A stretch of DNA of 64,000 nt from Synechococcus sp. J7-Johnson (GTDB taxonomy: Bacteria; Cyanobacteriota; Cyanobacteriia; PCC-6307; Cyanobiaceae): assembly GCF_024345795.1 (NCBI RefSeq), contig NZ_JAGQBU010000012.1, positions 1-64,000 of the forward strand. Direction: 5' to 3'. The notes beneath the pieces were generated by a model. The model saw only the letters and a program-made list of their open reading frames with translations. It did not search any database and was not told the DNA's origin. How positions within the stretch are numbered: the first letter of the stretch is position 1; every line of letters begins with the position of its first letter. The translations under genes were made by a program, and so were the position numbers. Shown here one piece after another: positions 29,431 through 39,145 of this stretch.

Positions 29431-30993
29431 ATGGTGGACTCGGGTCCTGCACCAGCTCGTGGACCGGAGCGGCCGGCGGCGGCGGCCGCCTGGACCTGGT
29501 GGCTGCTGCTGTTCTTCGCTGGTGCCCTCAGCCGCTGGCTCACTCGCACGGAGCTGGTGCAGGCCTGGGATGCGGGCAACTTCGTGCTCGCTCTCACCGA
29601 CTTCGAGCTGGATCGCCACCAGCCCCACCTGCCCGGTTGCTTCTGGTGGCTGATCAGCCTTGGACGCCTGAGCCTGCCGCTCACCGGGGGCAATGGGGTG
29701 GCGGCCCTGGAGTTGGTGAATGCGCTGGTCTCGGCGGCCGCGCTGCCCTTCGGCTGGATCCTGGCCCGGCGTTGGGGGGGGCAGCGGGCCGCCTGGTGGA
29801 TGGTGGTGCTGCTGTTCAGCAGTCCCCTGCTCTGGTTTTACGCCAGTCAACCCCTCAGTTATGGCACCGAGCTGGGCTGGGTCACGGCGATCGCCTGCTG
29901 CGCCTGGTTCGTGGCCGAGGGGGATCAGCGCTTCCTGCCCCCCCTGGCGCTGCTGATGGCTACCGCCGGTGGCATCCGGCCGAATACCCCCCTGTTCCTG
30001 TTGCCCCTGGTGGTGGTGTGCTGCTTCAGGGGTAGCAGCCGAGGCCTGAAGGCCTGGCGGCTGCTGGTGGCTGTGGCACTCGGCCTCGGGGTGCTCGTGT
30101 GGTGGGGCCAGGCCTTTCTGGAGGAGGCGGGCGGGCTGGCCATGTTCTGGTCGCAGTTGATGGCCTGGAAGGGGGATCACGCCCAGCAGGCCTCCGACCG
30201 CGGGGTGCTGGGCAACGGCTGGTTGATGATCCGCACGGTGGCGCTCACGGCCCCGGCTGGTCTGGCCCTGGCCCTGGCCCTGGCCACCAGCAGGGCAGGG
30301 CCGGTCGCGAAGGCCCCTGGACCGCTCCCGCGCCAGGAACGGATCTGGCGGCGCTGGTTCATCGCCCTCTGGGTGGTCCCCTCGGCGTCTTATCTGCTGG
30401 CCGTGCACTTCACGCGCATGGGGCACGCCACCACCCTGCTGCCGGCCGTGCTGCTGTTGCTTTCCGCCCGCCTGGCGGAGCGGACAGGTGGGGCCGGGGC
30501 GCTGCGCTGGCCGCGGCCCCTGCTGCTGGTGCTCGCCCTGCAATGCGCCCTCTTTTTGCTGATTCCCGGCGATCGCTTTCTGGAGAATCTGCGCTCCTAC
30601 GATCACGAATGGGGCCTGGCTATCCGCGCGGTGAAGCGCTTCGATCCCGCCACCACCCTGGTGGTGGTGACCGGCCGTTCCAACCGCCGTGCCTATCGCC
30701 TGCCCTCGGTGCATCTTCCCGCCTACGACCACGGCGAGGCCGATCTGGTGCTCGACCAACGGGACGAGATCATTGAAGTGCGACCTCCCCTGAAGCGGGT
30801 GGTGCTGATCGATCGCGGGCTGTCGGTGCAGCCTGGCGACGTGCCGGGCGGGCGGTTCGAGTCCCTGATTCCTGGAAGGCTGCAGCTGATCGATGTGGCG
30901 GTGCCTGCCTCAGGCCTGGAGGTATCCCGCCGGCAGGTGAAGCCTCTGCCCCCAGCCGAGCCGGACCCGGCGGCGGCAGTTCCAGCACCATGA
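29431..30993 (+). CDS. Polytopic membrane protein, GT-C glycosyltransferase-like
   Basis: A 520-residue protein with about ten hydrophobic segments in the first ~390 residues and a soluble C-terminal domain. The early loop RTELVQAWDAGNFVLALTDFELDRHQPHLPGC, with acidic residues after the first membrane segment, resembles the catalytic loop of GT-C (ArnT/PMT-type) enzymes. No named family can be assigned with confidence. It starts 3 nt after purE and its TGA overlaps the ATG of the AI-2E gene, so the three are probably co-transcribed. A glycan-building role is inference. Confidence 0.65.
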   Translation: MVDSGPAPARGPERPAAAAAWTWWLLLFFAGALSRWLTRTELVQAWDAGNFVLALTDFELDRHQPHLPGCFWWLISLGRLSLPLTGGNGVAALELVNALVSAAALPFGWILARRWGGQRAAWWMVVLLFSSPLLWFYASQPLSYGTELGWVTAIACCAWFVAEGDQRFLPPLALLMATAGGIRPNTPLFLLPLVVVCCFRGSSRGLKAWRLLVAVALGLGVLVWWGQAFLEEAGGLAMFWSQLMAWKGDHAQQASDRGVLGNGWLMIRTVALTAPAGLALALALATSRAGPVAKAPGPLPRQERIWRRWFIALWVVPSASYLLAVHFTRMGHATTLLPAVLLLLSARLAERTGGAGALRWPRPLLLVLALQCALFLLIPGDRFLENLRSYDHEWGLAIRAVKRFDPATTLVVVTGRSNRRAYRLPSVHLPAYDHGEADLVLDQRDEIIEVRPPLKRVVLIDRGLSVQPGDVPGGRFESLIPGRLQLIDVAVPASGLEVSRRQVKPLPPAEPDPAAAVPAP

Positions 30994-32129
30994 TCCGCCC
31001 GGCCCCATTCACCACCTGGCAGCGGCTCGGCCTTGTCTTGCCCCTGCTGGTGCTCAATTTCTGGGTGCTGCGTCAGCTGTTGTTGCCGCTCGCTCCCTTC
31101 CCAGCGCTGTTTCTCACGGCTGCGCTGATCGCCTTTCTGCTCGATCTCCCCAGCCGCTGGCTGACGGGCCGGGGCCTGCCCAGGCCCCTGGCCCTCGCCC
31201 TGGTGCTCGGACTGGCCCTGCTGGTGCTTGTGCTGGTGGCCCTCTGGATCATTCCCCTGCTGGTGGAGCAGCTGGCGGATCTGCTCACGGCCTTGCCGGG
31301 TTGGTTCGTGCAGGCGGAAACCCTGCTCAACCAGGCCCAGGACTGGGCCGTGGAGCATGGCCTGCCGGCGGATTTCGGCGATCTCAGCAGTGCCCTGCTC
31401 ACCCGCTCCACCCGGTACGCCTCGCAGCTCAGCCAGAAGCTGCTGGGACTGCTGGGCGCCACACTCACCCTCACGATCAACAGTGTGATCGTGATCGTGC
31501 TGGCCATCTTCCTGCTGCTGGGTGGCGAGTCGACCAGTCGCGGACTGGCCCGTTGGTTGCCGGCCAGCTGGCGGGAGCTGGTGCTGGCCACCGTGAACCG
31601 CACCTTCCGCGGTTACTTCGGCGGCCAGGTGATCCTGGCGCTGATTCTGAGCTTGGCCCAGATCATGGTCTTCACCCTGCTGGGGATTCCCTATGGCGTG
31701 CTCTTCGCCGTCGCGATCGGGTCCACCACCTTGATCCCCTATGCCAGTGCCTTCACGATCGTGCTGGTAAGCGTGCTGCTGGCCCTGGAGGATCCACGCA
31801 CTGGTCTGGAGGTGCTGGCTGTGGCGATCGCCGTGGGCCAGGTGGTGGACCAGGTGATCCAGCCCCGGTTGATGGGCAAGATCGTGGGGTTGCAGCCGGC
31901 CTGGCTGCTGCTCAGCCTGCCGGTCGGTGCTCGGATCGGCAGCCTGCTGGGTCTCGGCGACCTGCTGGGCCTGCTGCTGGCCGTGCCGGTGGCGAGCTGC
32001 CTCAAGGCCTTTCTCGATGAGCTGGCCCGTCGCCTGGGGCTGCCGGAGCCAGAACCTCTCCCCAGTCAGGCGGCCATGGCGCCGGTCTTCAGCCCGCCGC
32101 GATCAACCCCTGATGCTCCAGGTAACTGA
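30990..32129 (+). CDS. AI-2E family transporter (PerM/UPF0118)
   Basis: A 379-residue inner-membrane protein with seven to eight hydrophobic segments. Family features are an N-terminal helix pair, a long amphipathic region ([25 protein letters not shown]), [43 protein letters not shown] and [26 protein letters not shown]. Despite the family name, transport of autoinducer-2 is shown for few members; others move ions or are unknown. The start overlaps the preceding stop (ATGA). The 3' end overlaps convergent cysC by 41 bp. Confidence 0.88.
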   Translation: MIRPAPFTTWQRLGLVLPLLVLNFWVLRQLLLPLAPFPALFLTAALIAFLLDLPSRWLTGRGLPRPLALALVLGLALLVLVLVALWIIPLLVEQLADLLTALPGWFVQAETLLNQAQDWAVEHGLPADFGDLSSALLTRSTRYASQLSQKLLGLLGATLTLTINSVIVIVLAIFLLLGGESTSRGLARWLPASWRELVLATVNRTFRGYFGGQVILALILSLAQIMVFTLLGIPYGVLFAVAIGSTTLIPYASAFTIVLVSVLLALEDPRTGLEVLAVAIAVGQVVDQVIQPRLMGKIVGLQPAWLLLSLPVGARIGSLLGLGDLLGLLLAVPVASCLKAFLDELARRLGLPEPEPLPSQAAMAPVFSPPRSTPDAPGN

Positions 32130-32712
32130 TCACCTGGGCCACGTTCTCCTCCAGCCTGCCGCCGGTGTCTACCCGCAGTTCAGGGGACTCCGGAGCTTCA
32201 TAGGGGCTGGAGATGCCGGTGAAATCCTTGATCACGCCAGCGCGGGCCTTGGCATAAAGCCCCTTGGGATCCCGCTGCTCGCAGACCGCCAGTTCGGCGG
32301 CGCAGTGAATCTCGATGAAATCCCCGGGTTGCACCAGGGAGCGGGCCCGATCGCGGTCGGCCCGGAAGGGCGACACGAAGGCGGTGAGGGTGATCACGCC
32401 GGCGTCGAGGAAAAGCTTGGCCACCTCGCCGATGCGCCGGATGTTCTCCTCCCGGTCGGCATCGGAGAACCCCAGGTCGTTGCAGAGGCCATGGCGAACG
32501 TTGTCACCATCGAGCAGGTAAGTGGCCAGCCCTCGCTGGAACAGTTCCACGTTCACGGCGTTGGCCAGGGTGCTCTTACCGGCGCCCGAGAGCCCCGTGA
32601 ACCAGAGGATGGCGCTGCGGTGGCCCCGCTGGCTGGCGCGTGAGTCGCGGTCCACCGCGGCCTCATGCCAGACGATGTTGGTGGCGTTGCTGTCGGTGGG
32701 GGAGCTGGTCAT
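32089..32712 (-). CDS. cysC: Adenylylsulfate kinase
   Basis: Phosphorylates APS to PAPS in sulfate assimilation. It has 207 residues: the P-loop GLSGAGKST, the APS-binding [36 protein letters not shown], and [15 protein letters not shown]. The C-terminal [13 protein letters not shown] is typical. No sulfurylase is adjacent in this window. It overlaps the AI-2E gene tail to tail. Confidence 0.95.
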   Translation of the reverse strand: MTSSPTDSNATNIVWHEAAVDRDSRASQRGHRSAILWFTGLSGAGKSTLANAVNVELFQRGLATYLLDGDNVRHGLCNDLGFSDADREENIRRIGEVAKLFLDAGVITLTAFVSPFRADRDRARSLVQPGDFIEIHCAAELAVCEQRDPKGLYAKARAGVIKDFTGISSPYEAPESPELRVDTGGRLEENVAQVISYLEHQGLIAAG

Positions 32713-32785
32713 CGACGGGGCGGACGTGGCGGGAAGGGTGGGGCGATGCTCTCACCTTCCCGCCACGTCTGGTGGTCGGGGCTGC

Positions 32786-33112
32786 TCAGCCCCCCGCCTG
32801 TCTGGGCCGGAAGCCCTCTGCGGTGAGCGTCTCCAGGCAGATGGCCACCTGATCCCCCTGCAGCTCGATCACGCCGTCTTTGAGGGTGCCGCCGCTGCCG
32901 GCTCTGGCCTTCAGACGCTTGAGCAGGGCCCGGGCATCGGCGTCGCTGATCTCCATGCCGGTGATGGCAGTCACGGTCTTGCCGCCCTTCCCCGCCTTGG
33001 TGCGCTGCACCCGCACCCGTTGCTGCGGGCGAGGGGTGTCCGCTGCCCCGGCAGCCGCTGGCCGGGCTGTGCTCGCCCCGGCGCTGAATTCCTGCCAGCC
33101 TCCCTTGCCCAT
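32786..33112 (-). CDS. SUI1/eIF1-like translation factor (YciH type)
   Basis: A small protein with a SUI1 fold at its C-terminus: VRVQRTKAGKGGKTVTAITGMEISDADARALLKRLKARAGSGGTLKDGVIELQGDQ. In E. coli the homologue YciH affects initiation fidelity. I use the ATG at 33110-33112 (MGKGGWQEFSAG, 108 residues), which is typical of cyanobacterial members; an in-frame ATG also exists at 33137-33139. The first ~35 residues after the start are a flexible Ala/Pro-rich linker. Confidence 0.9.
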   Translation of the reverse strand: MGKGGWQEFSAGASTARPAAAGAADTPRPQQRVRVQRTKAGKGGKTVTAITGMEISDADARALLKRLKARAGSGGTLKDGVIELQGDQVAICLETLTAEGFRPRQAGG

Positions 33113-33214
33113 GGCGTCTGTTGCCGCTTTTCCTTCCATCACAGCGCACCCATGGGCTGATGGATCTGTCGCTGCGGCCCGCTTCCTAGGCTGAAGCATC
33201 CCGATCGATCACCG

Positions 33215-34495
33215 GTGACGAGCACCCTCCCCCCGATCCCGCAGGACTCCGCAGCCCTAACCGGTGCCGCTGCCCTCGAGGAGGGCGCCCGCCCGAATGC
33301 GCTCGGGCGCTTCGGGCGTTACGGCGGGCAGTACGTACCGGAGACGCTGATGCCGGCCCTGGCGGAGCTGGAGCAGGCCGCGGCTGAGGCCTGGGCTGAT
33401 CCCGCCTTCACCAGCAGGCTCGATCACCTGCTCAAAACCTACGTCGGTCGCCCCTCGCCCCTCTACGAGGCCGAGCGGCTCACAGCCCACTACCAGCGCC
33501 CCGAGGGTGGCCCCCGCATCTGGCTCAAGCGGGAGGACCTGAACCACACGGGGGCCCACAAGATCAACAACGCTCTGGGTCAGGCGTTGCTGGCCCTGCG
33601 CATGGGCAAGAAGCGGATCATCGCTGAAACCGGCGCTGGCCAGCATGGCGTCGCCACCGCCACCGTCTGCGCACGCTTCGGCCTGGAGTGCGTGATCTAC
33701 ATGGGGGCCGAGGACATGCGTCGACAGGCCCTGAACGTGTTCCGCATGCGCCTGCTGGGTGCCACTGTGCAGCCGGTCACCGCCGGTACCGCCACTCTCA
33801 AGGACGCCACCAGCGAAGCCATCCGCGACTGGGTCACAAACGTGGAGAGCACTCACTACATCCTGGGGTCAGTGGCCGGGCCCCACCCCTACCCGATGCT
33901 GGTGCGGGATTTTCACGCGGTGATCGGCGAGGAAACCAAGGTCCAGTGCCAGGCGGCTTTCGGCCGTCTGCCCGATGTTCTGCTTGCCTGCGTGGGCGGT
34001 GGCTCCAACGCCATGGGCCTCTTCCACCCCTTCGTCACCGACACCTCCGTCCGTCTGATCGGCGTGGAGGCTGCCGGCGAAGGGGTGGCGACGGGCCGTC
34101 ATGCCGCCACGATCACCGAAGGCCGCGTCGGGGTGCTGCACGGTGCCATGAGCCTGCTGCTGCAGGACGAGCAGGGGCAGGTCCAGGAGGCCCACTCGAT
34201 CAGCGCCGGTCTCGACTACCCGGGGGTGGGCCCCGAGCACAGCTACCTGCAGGAGTTGGGCCGGGCCGAATATGCCGCCGTGACCGACCGGGAGGCCCTA
34301 GATGCGCTGCAACGGGTCAGTCTGCTCGAGGGCATCATCCCGGCCCTGGAAACGGCCCATGCCTTCGCCTGGCTGGAGCAACTCTGCCCCACCCTGGCGC
34401 CTGGCACCGAGCTGGTGATCAACCTCTCCGGCCGCGGCGACAAGGACGTGAACACCGTGGCCGACCAGCTGGGAGACCGGTTGGCGGGCGGCTGA
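33215..34495 (+). CDS. trpB: Tryptophan synthase beta chain
   Basis: Condenses indole with serine to tryptophan, as partner of TrpA. It has 426 residues with a GTG start at 33215. The PLP lysine is Lys116 in [49 protein letters not shown] and [12 protein letters not shown] are all intact. The extra ~25 N-terminal residues are common in cyanobacterial TrpB. trpA is not in the window. Confidence 0.97.
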   Translation: MTSTLPPIPQDSAALTGAAALEEGARPNALGRFGRYGGQYVPETLMPALAELEQAAAEAWADPAFTSRLDHLLKTYVGRPSPLYEAERLTAHYQRPEGGPRIWLKREDLNHTGAHKINNALGQALLALRMGKKRIIAETGAGQHGVATATVCARFGLECVIYMGAEDMRRQALNVFRMRLLGATVQPVTAGTATLKDATSEAIRDWVTNVESTHYILGSVAGPHPYPMLVRDFHAVIGEETKVQCQAAFGRLPDVLLACVGGGSNAMGLFHPFVTDTSVRLIGVEAAGEGVATGRHAATITEGRVGVLHGAMSLLLQDEQGQVQEAHSISAGLDYPGVGPEHSYLQELGRAEYAAVTDREALDALQRVSLLEGIIPALETAHAFAWLEQLCPTLAPGTELVINLSGRGDKDVNTVADQLGDRLAGG

Positions 34496-34504
34496 CCCAC
34501 CGGC

Positions 34505-35320
34505 TCAGTCCGGAGGTTCCTGGGACTGCTCCCAGGGGAAGCGGGGCAGCTTCTGCATGGCCTGGCGCTGGGTTTCGATCCAGATCCTGTTGATCTCGGC
34601 GATCTCGCGGGCGCCCCGCTCCAGCCGCTGGTGGTGCGCCACCACCAGGCTGTCGCGGGGGTAGAGAGCCACCTCGAAGGGAGGCCCCACGGTGAGGTTG
34701 GAGCGGCGGGTAATCACCTGCGACACCAGGCAGAGCCGGGCTGCGTCTTCCAGCGACATCCGGCAGTGCCCCACCGCATCGAGGGGGGGTTTGCCGTACT
34801 TGCTCTCCCCGATCTGCAGGAAGGGCGTTTCCGGCGTGGCCATGATCGTGTTGCCCTGGGGGTAGATCAGGTACAGGCCATGGGGTTGGCCGGCGATCTG
34901 ACCGCCGAGGATGAAGCTGGCTTCACCGCTGGCGCCTACCTGGTGCAGCGCCGAGTGATTGTCGTTCTGCACTTTCACGCTCAGCCGGCCGATGTAGGCG
35001 GCCACCTCGAACAGGTAGTTGGCACTGAGTAGGTCGTGCTGTCTGGGGGGCACGCCGGAACCCCCCTGACTGGCCAACGGCCGCCCCGCCAGGCCCGGAC
35101 CATCGCGCCGGGCCTGGTTGAGGTCGCGCTTGATGTGGTTGATCACGGCCTGGGTGGTGGCCAGGTTGCCGGCGGCCAGAAGCATGAACAGCCTGTCGGG
35201 AGCCGGCTCGAAGGTGTACAGCTTTCTGTACGACGAGATGTAGTCGACCCCGGCGTTGGTGCGGGAATCGGAGGCCATCACCAGACCGGCCTCCAACCAG
35301 AACCCCACGCAATAGGTCAT
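34505..35320 (-). CDS. Anbu (ancestral beta subunit) proteasome-related peptidase
   Basis: A 271-residue N-terminal-nucleophile hydrolase of the Anbu family, bacterial relatives of proteasome beta subunits and HslV. It starts MTYCVGFWLEAGLVMASDSRTNAGVDYISSYRKLYTF; Thr2 would be the nucleophile after Met removal, and ASDSRTNAGVD carries the conserved Asp and Arg. FLQIGESKYGKPPLD fits the family. In many bacteria Anbu lies with alpha-E, ATP-grasp and transglutaminase-like genes; none of these is next to it here. The substrate is unknown. Confidence 0.9.
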   Translation of the reverse strand: MTYCVGFWLEAGLVMASDSRTNAGVDYISSYRKLYTFEPAPDRLFMLLAAGNLATTQAVINHIKRDLNQARRDGPGLAGRPLASQGGSGVPPRQHDLLSANYLFEVAAYIGRLSVKVQNDNHSALHQVGASGEASFILGGQIAGQPHGLYLIYPQGNTIMATPETPFLQIGESKYGKPPLDAVGHCRMSLEDAARLCLVSQVITRRSNLTVGPPFEVALYPRDSLVVAHHQRLERGAREIAEINRIWIETQRQAMQKLPRFPWEQSQEPPD

Positions 35321-35332
35321 TCAGTTGGGGCC

Positions 35333-36334
35333 TCAGCTGAGCAGACGTTGCAGGCTAGTGGCCACGGAGCGCACCGCTGAGATCGCCGTGGCATAGGCCA
35401 TGCGCATCGGTCCAAGCAGGGCCACCTGGCCCTCGCTGCCGTCCCCGCTCCGATAGGTGGCTCGTACCACGGCGCACTGGCGCAGGGCCGGGTGGGGATG
35501 CTCCGCTCCGATCCAGATTCCCTCCGGATCCTGCTGCTGGGCCGGTTGGAGCAGTCGCAGAGGCTCCTCCTCCACCAGTTGCAGCAATGGTCTGAGATCA
35601 GCGCTGCGGCTGAATTCGGGCTGGGCCAGCAGTCCGCCCATGCCCACGACCACGGCGCCATCGCCATCGCTGCTTCGGGCCTGACGGTGGCTGCGCAGAG
35701 CCTGGCGCAGCACGCCGCCGCTGCTGCGAAGCTGGGAGGGGAGGCGCTCCCAGCGGATCAGGCCCCCGGGGGGGCGATCGAGTTCCGTCTGCAGCCACCC
35801 TTCCAGGGCAGGCAGCTCAAGGCCGCTTCCTGGGGGGAGCCACAGGTTGAGGCTGCTGGCCACCAGAGCGTTCTGCACCAGCAGCACCAGCAGCCGCTCG
35901 CCGTTGGGCACCAGCCGGATCGCCTGCAAGCGTGATTCAGCCCGTTGGGGACGGGTGATCAGGCTCATCAGACCGGTGAGATCCGCCAGGCGACGGGCCA
36001 GATGCAGCAGCAGATCATCCAGGGCCGCCCACTGCAGGCTCAGGCCCAGCATTTCCCGTTGCAGCTGCACCGCCCCGGCACCAGGGGCCGGCAGGAGAGC
36101 ATCCACGTAGAGGCGATAGCCCTGCTGGCTGGGGATGCGGCCGGCTGACGTGTGTGGCTGCAGCAGCAGGCCCCGTTGTTCAAGGGCTCCCATGGTGGAT
36201 CGCACCGTGGCTGCGCTGGCGGGCAATCCGAAGCGGCGGATCAGGGTGCGGCTGCCCACCGGCTCCATGGTGTCGACGTAGTGATGCACCGTGGCCTGCA
36301 GCACCTGCTGTTGGCGGTGGGGCAGGGCGATCAC
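35333..36334 (-). CDS. hrcA: Heat-inducible transcription repressor HrcA
   Basis: A repressor that binds CIRCE elements upstream of chaperone operons. It has 333 residues. The N-terminal winged helix is LPHRQQQVLQATVHHYVDTMEPVGSRTLIRRFGLPASAATVRSTMGALEQRGLLLQPHTSAGRIPSQQGYRLYV; the C-terminal part has the IVGM-like VVVGMGGLLAQPEFS and a closing VALLGPMRMAYATAISAV. No CIRCE box or chaperone gene is in the neighbourhood. It is followed 12 nt later by the Anbu gene. Confidence 0.93.
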   Translation of the reverse strand: MIALPHRQQQVLQATVHHYVDTMEPVGSRTLIRRFGLPASAATVRSTMGALEQRGLLLQPHTSAGRIPSQQGYRLYVDALLPAPGAGAVQLQREMLGLSLQWAALDDLLLHLARRLADLTGLMSLITRPQRAESRLQAIRLVPNGERLLVLLVQNALVASSLNLWLPPGSGLELPALEGWLQTELDRPPGGLIRWERLPSQLRSSGGVLRQALRSHRQARSSDGDGAVVVGMGGLLAQPEFSRSADLRPLLQLVEEEPLRLLQPAQQQDPEGIWIGAEHPHPALRQCAVVRATYRSGDGSEGQVALLGPMRMAYATAISAVRSVATSLQRLLS

Positions 36335-36439
36335 ATGCGAGCTGGCGGAACGTCTGGAGCTGATCGTAGGGAATGATTCCTCATGTCATAGACAGTTTGT
36401 TGCGGCCACGCCAGGAACCGGCTCTGCAGATCAGCCCTC

Positions 36440-36468
36440 AGTAGCGCGGCACCTAGTAGCGCGGCACC
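36440..36468. repeat. 15-bp-period tandem duplication over the rhodanese stop codon
   Basis: AGTAGCGCGGCACC occurs at 36440-36453 and again at 36455-36468. On the minus strand this reads Val-Pro-Arg-Tyr-TAG then Val-Pro-Arg-Tyr-TGA, so the second set is an untranslated copy of the C-terminus unless the TAG is read through. Confidence 0.9.
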
Positions 36469-36812
36469 GAGGGATCCACCTCCACGCTCCAGGCGTCGAT
36501 CCCCCCCTGCAGGTTGAGCACGTCGTCATAACCCTGGGCCTCCATCAACCAGCAGGCGAACTGCCAGCTGCGGATTCCGGCATGACAGAGCACCACCACC
36601 GTCTGGTCCCGCCCGATCAGGCTCTCGATGCGCTCCACCCACTCGGCTGAGCGGCTCAGCGGCAGATGCAGCACCGGCTCTGGCAGCGAGGCCATTTCCA
36701 GTTCAGCGGGTTCGCGCACGTCCACCAGCTGCAGCGGTTCCCCGTCGATCAGCCGTTGCTGGAGTGCGCTGGCGCGGATGGCCCTGGGGGTCGGGGTAGT
36801 CATGGCATCCAT
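36453..36812 (-). CDS. Rhodanese-like domain protein
   Basis: A single-domain rhodanese of 119 residues: QLVDVREPAELEMASLPEPVLHLPLS, the active-site loop VLCHAGIRS with Cys76, and DVLNLQGGIDAW. Such proteins carry or transfer sulfane sulfur; the partner is unknown. The last four codons and the stop (Val-Pro-Arg-Tyr-stop) are duplicated directly downstream, see the repeat at 36440-36468. The ATG could be residue 1 or 4. Confidence 0.9.
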   Translation of the reverse strand: MDAMTTPTPRAIRASALQQRLIDGEPLQLVDVREPAELEMASLPEPVLHLPLSRSAEWVERIESLIGRDQTVVVLCHAGIRSWQFACWLMEAQGYDDVLNLQGGIDAWSVEVDPSVPRY

Positions 36813-36898
36813 GGTGGCGGGATCGGCTCAGCACTGGGTCCTGGGGACCTGGGGCTGTCAGCGGGCGTGGTCATGGATGAAGATGACAGGACCCCTGC

Positions 36899-38548
36899 GT
36901 GCGGCGCATGAAGGCCCGCCCCTTCCTGGCGGCTGTGCTGACGGCAGCCCTGCTCCTGCTCTCCCTGGGGGGAGGCTTCTGGTGGCTGGCTCTCCGTCAG
37001 AGTCCCCTGCACCTGGAGCAGCAGCCGCTGCACCTGCCCCTGGCGGCCCGCTTCGTGCCGCGGAGTGCGCTGCTCAGTCTTCACCTGCTGGTCAAACCCG
37101 ACGACCTGGTGGCCTACGCCAGGGCCGTGGCCCCGCCGCCCCAGCGACGGGAAGCGGCCGAGCTGATGACGAACCTGCGCGATGGCGCCTTTGCCACGGC
37201 CGGCCTGGCGTACACCAGTGAGCTCGCCGGATGGCTGGGCCCTGACACCACCCTGGCGGTGATCGCTCCTGAGGGGAGCGGTGGTCCCAGCGGCTGGTTG
37301 CTGGCTCTCGGGTGCCGCGAACCTGAGGGCGCCCGCCTCTTTCTGCAGCGCTTCTGGCAATCCCGCAGCCTTGCAGGCACTGCCCTGCAGATCAGCAGTT
37401 ACCGGGGCATGGGGCTGATCAGTGGACGCGGCGCCCTGGCTGGTGAGTCCAGCCAGCCCCTGGCCACGGCCCTGATCGACGACCAGCTGGTGTTGATCGC
37501 CTCTGGCCGCGGTGTGCTGGAGCAGGCCCTCGACGTCTCCCAGATCGAGGAACTCAACCAGGCAGGACAACACTCGCTCCAGGCCGCCGTAGGTCGGCTG
37601 GAGAAGGGAGTGGCCCTGCTCACCGCCCGCCCGCAGGCCTTCAGCGACTGGCTCGATCTACCCACCACCCTGAAGGGGGCTGAGGGGGTGGGTGACTTGG
37701 TGGTGACCCTGATACCCGACGGCCGGAGTCTGCAGCTCCAGGCGCTGCTGCCTGTGCGCCAGCAATTGCAGCAGCTGCAGCTGGATCCGCTGCCCGACTT
37801 GCCTGCCCAGCTACGCGGGCCAGTGGCCAGCCTGGCCCTGATCCAGGATCCGGCCTCCCTGCTGGCGGAGCCTGGCGAGCAGGCCAGCTCTGACCTCTGG
37901 AATGACCTGGTGGGCCCGCTGCTGCGCCAGGCTCTCGCTCAGCTGAATGGGCCGCTGCCATCGCTGGTGGCGGCCGCCAACCATGGACCCTTGCTGGGCC
38001 TGCGCCGGGAGGGGGGCTGGATGCTCGCCACCGCCGCTTCCCCCCTGGCCACCGAGCAGCTGAGCCCTCCCCTGCTCCAGCAGGGCTACAGCCCAGCACC
38101 CCTGAGCCGTGCTGGCCAGACCCTTCAGGTCTGGAGCCGCCTGGAGGCCCGCTCCGGCAAGGGCGATCCCGACCGCCTGCAGGCCACGCTGGCCGGTGCC
38201 CGCTTGGATCAGGGCGAGACGTCCTGGTGGAGCGAGGGCCTGGCGGCCCTCGACGATCAGCTGCAGGGCCGCCAGCCCCCCCCCCGGGAGCGAATCGAGC
38301 AACTGCAGGCCCTGGGCAGCCGGGGTGCTCCTCTGCAGGCGGCCCTGGCCGCTGGGCCCGCACAGGCCCTGCTGGCGCCTTGGCACCCATGGCAACTGGT
38401 CTCCAGCCTGGTGGGCCGTCCCCTGCTGGTCGGCGTGCAGGGCCTGGCCTTCAGCCTGGCGATCGAGCCGCCCTTGCCGGAGGATTCGCCGCCGCCGCTT
38501 GGCCCGTCTTCGCTGCTCGCCCTGCGGGCACGCCTGGAGCTGGGTTGA
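36899..38548 (+). CDS. DUF3352 domain-containing protein
   Basis: A 549-residue cyanobacterial protein with an N-terminal membrane anchor or signal (FLAAVLTAALLLLSLGGGFWWL). The rest is mostly periplasmic-type sequence with LPLAARFVPRSALLSLHLLV and repeated short Leu/Gln-rich helices, matching DUF3352. No enzyme motif is seen. The start is GTG at 36899, or ATG at 36908. sixA follows 2 nt after the stop. Function unknown. Confidence 0.82.
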   Translation: MRRMKARPFLAAVLTAALLLLSLGGGFWWLALRQSPLHLEQQPLHLPLAARFVPRSALLSLHLLVKPDDLVAYARAVAPPPQRREAAELMTNLRDGAFATAGLAYTSELAGWLGPDTTLAVIAPEGSGGPSGWLLALGCREPEGARLFLQRFWQSRSLAGTALQISSYRGMGLISGRGALAGESSQPLATALIDDQLVLIASGRGVLEQALDVSQIEELNQAGQHSLQAAVGRLEKGVALLTARPQAFSDWLDLPTTLKGAEGVGDLVVTLIPDGRSLQLQALLPVRQQLQQLQLDPLPDLPAQLRGPVASLALIQDPASLLAEPGEQASSDLWNDLVGPLLRQALAQLNGPLPSLVAAANHGPLLGLRREGGWMLATAASPLATEQLSPPLLQQGYSPAPLSRAGQTLQVWSRLEARSGKGDPDRLQATLAGARLDQGETSWWSEGLAALDDQLQGRQPPPRERIEQLQALGSRGAPLQAALAAGPAQALLAPWHPWQLVSSLVGRPLLVGVQGLAFSLAIEPPLPEDSPPPLGPSSLLALRARLELG

Positions 38549-38550
38549 CC

Positions 38551-39081
38551 ATGGCCACCGTTTCCCTGCTGTTGCTGCGCCATGGCATTGCCGAGGAGCG
38601 CCAGGAGCCTGGTCCTGGTGTGCGGCCCGATCGTGAGCGCCCGCTGACGGAGCGGGGGCGCCAGCGGACTGCCGCGGTGGTGCGGCGGTTGCTTGAGCTG
38701 GATCTGCATTGCGATCAGCTGTTGAGCAGTCCGCTGGTGCGGGCGCTCCAGACAGCCCAGATCGCCCGGGAGGAGGGCCTCTGCGCTGCGTTGGCGATCG
38801 CTGCGGAACTCTCTCCCGACGCCGACCCGATCCCTCTGCTGGGGGAGTGGCTGGCGGTGGATGGTCCCCTGGCCGCTGGTGGCCGCCTTGGGCTGGTGGG
38901 CCATGAGCCCGACCTCAGTGCCCTGGCCGCCCGCCTCTGCGGCGCTCCTCCCGGGGCCTTTTGCCTGAAGAAGGCCGGAGTGGCGTTGCTCGAGCTGCCT
39001 GCCCCCCGCAGCGTTGGCGAACAGCCCCTTATGGGCAGCGCCTGCCTGCGCCTTCTGCTCAGCCCCGCATGCCTCATCTGA
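38551..39081 (+). CDS. sixA: SixA-type phosphohistidine phosphatase
   Basis: A histidine-phosphatase-superfamily protein of 176 residues. LLLLRHGIAEER has the catalytic Arg10-His11-Gly12, LLSSPLVRALQTAQIA is the second arginine region, and LVGHEPDLSALAARL holds the second His. In E. coli SixA removes phosphate from histidine phosphotransfer proteins, notably NPr; its cyanobacterial target is not established. The start at 38551 follows DUF3352 by 2 nt. Confidence 0.88.
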   Translation: MATVSLLLLRHGIAEERQEPGPGVRPDRERPLTERGRQRTAAVVRRLLELDLHCDQLLSSPLVRALQTAQIAREEGLCAALAIAAELSPDADPIPLLGEWLAVDGPLAAGGRLGLVGHEPDLSALAARLCGAPPGAFCLKKAGVALLELPAPRSVGEQPLMGSACLRLLLSPACLI

Positions 39082-39145
39082 GGGGTGGTCAGCAGGGCTA
39101 CGGCAGGGGGCGGAGCCTCGGCCTAGCTTCGGATCTGAAGCCGGG

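Noticed and set aside
30847-30870. GGTTCGAGTCC stretch resembling a tRNA T-arm
   Set aside because: The flanking bases do not form a 5-bp T-stem, no acceptor or anticodon arms are near, and it encodes part of the GT-C-like protein.
36370-36380. Short palindrome GGAATGATTCC upstream of hrcA
   Set aside because: Only 5-bp arms, and it does not match the CIRCE consensus; likely chance.
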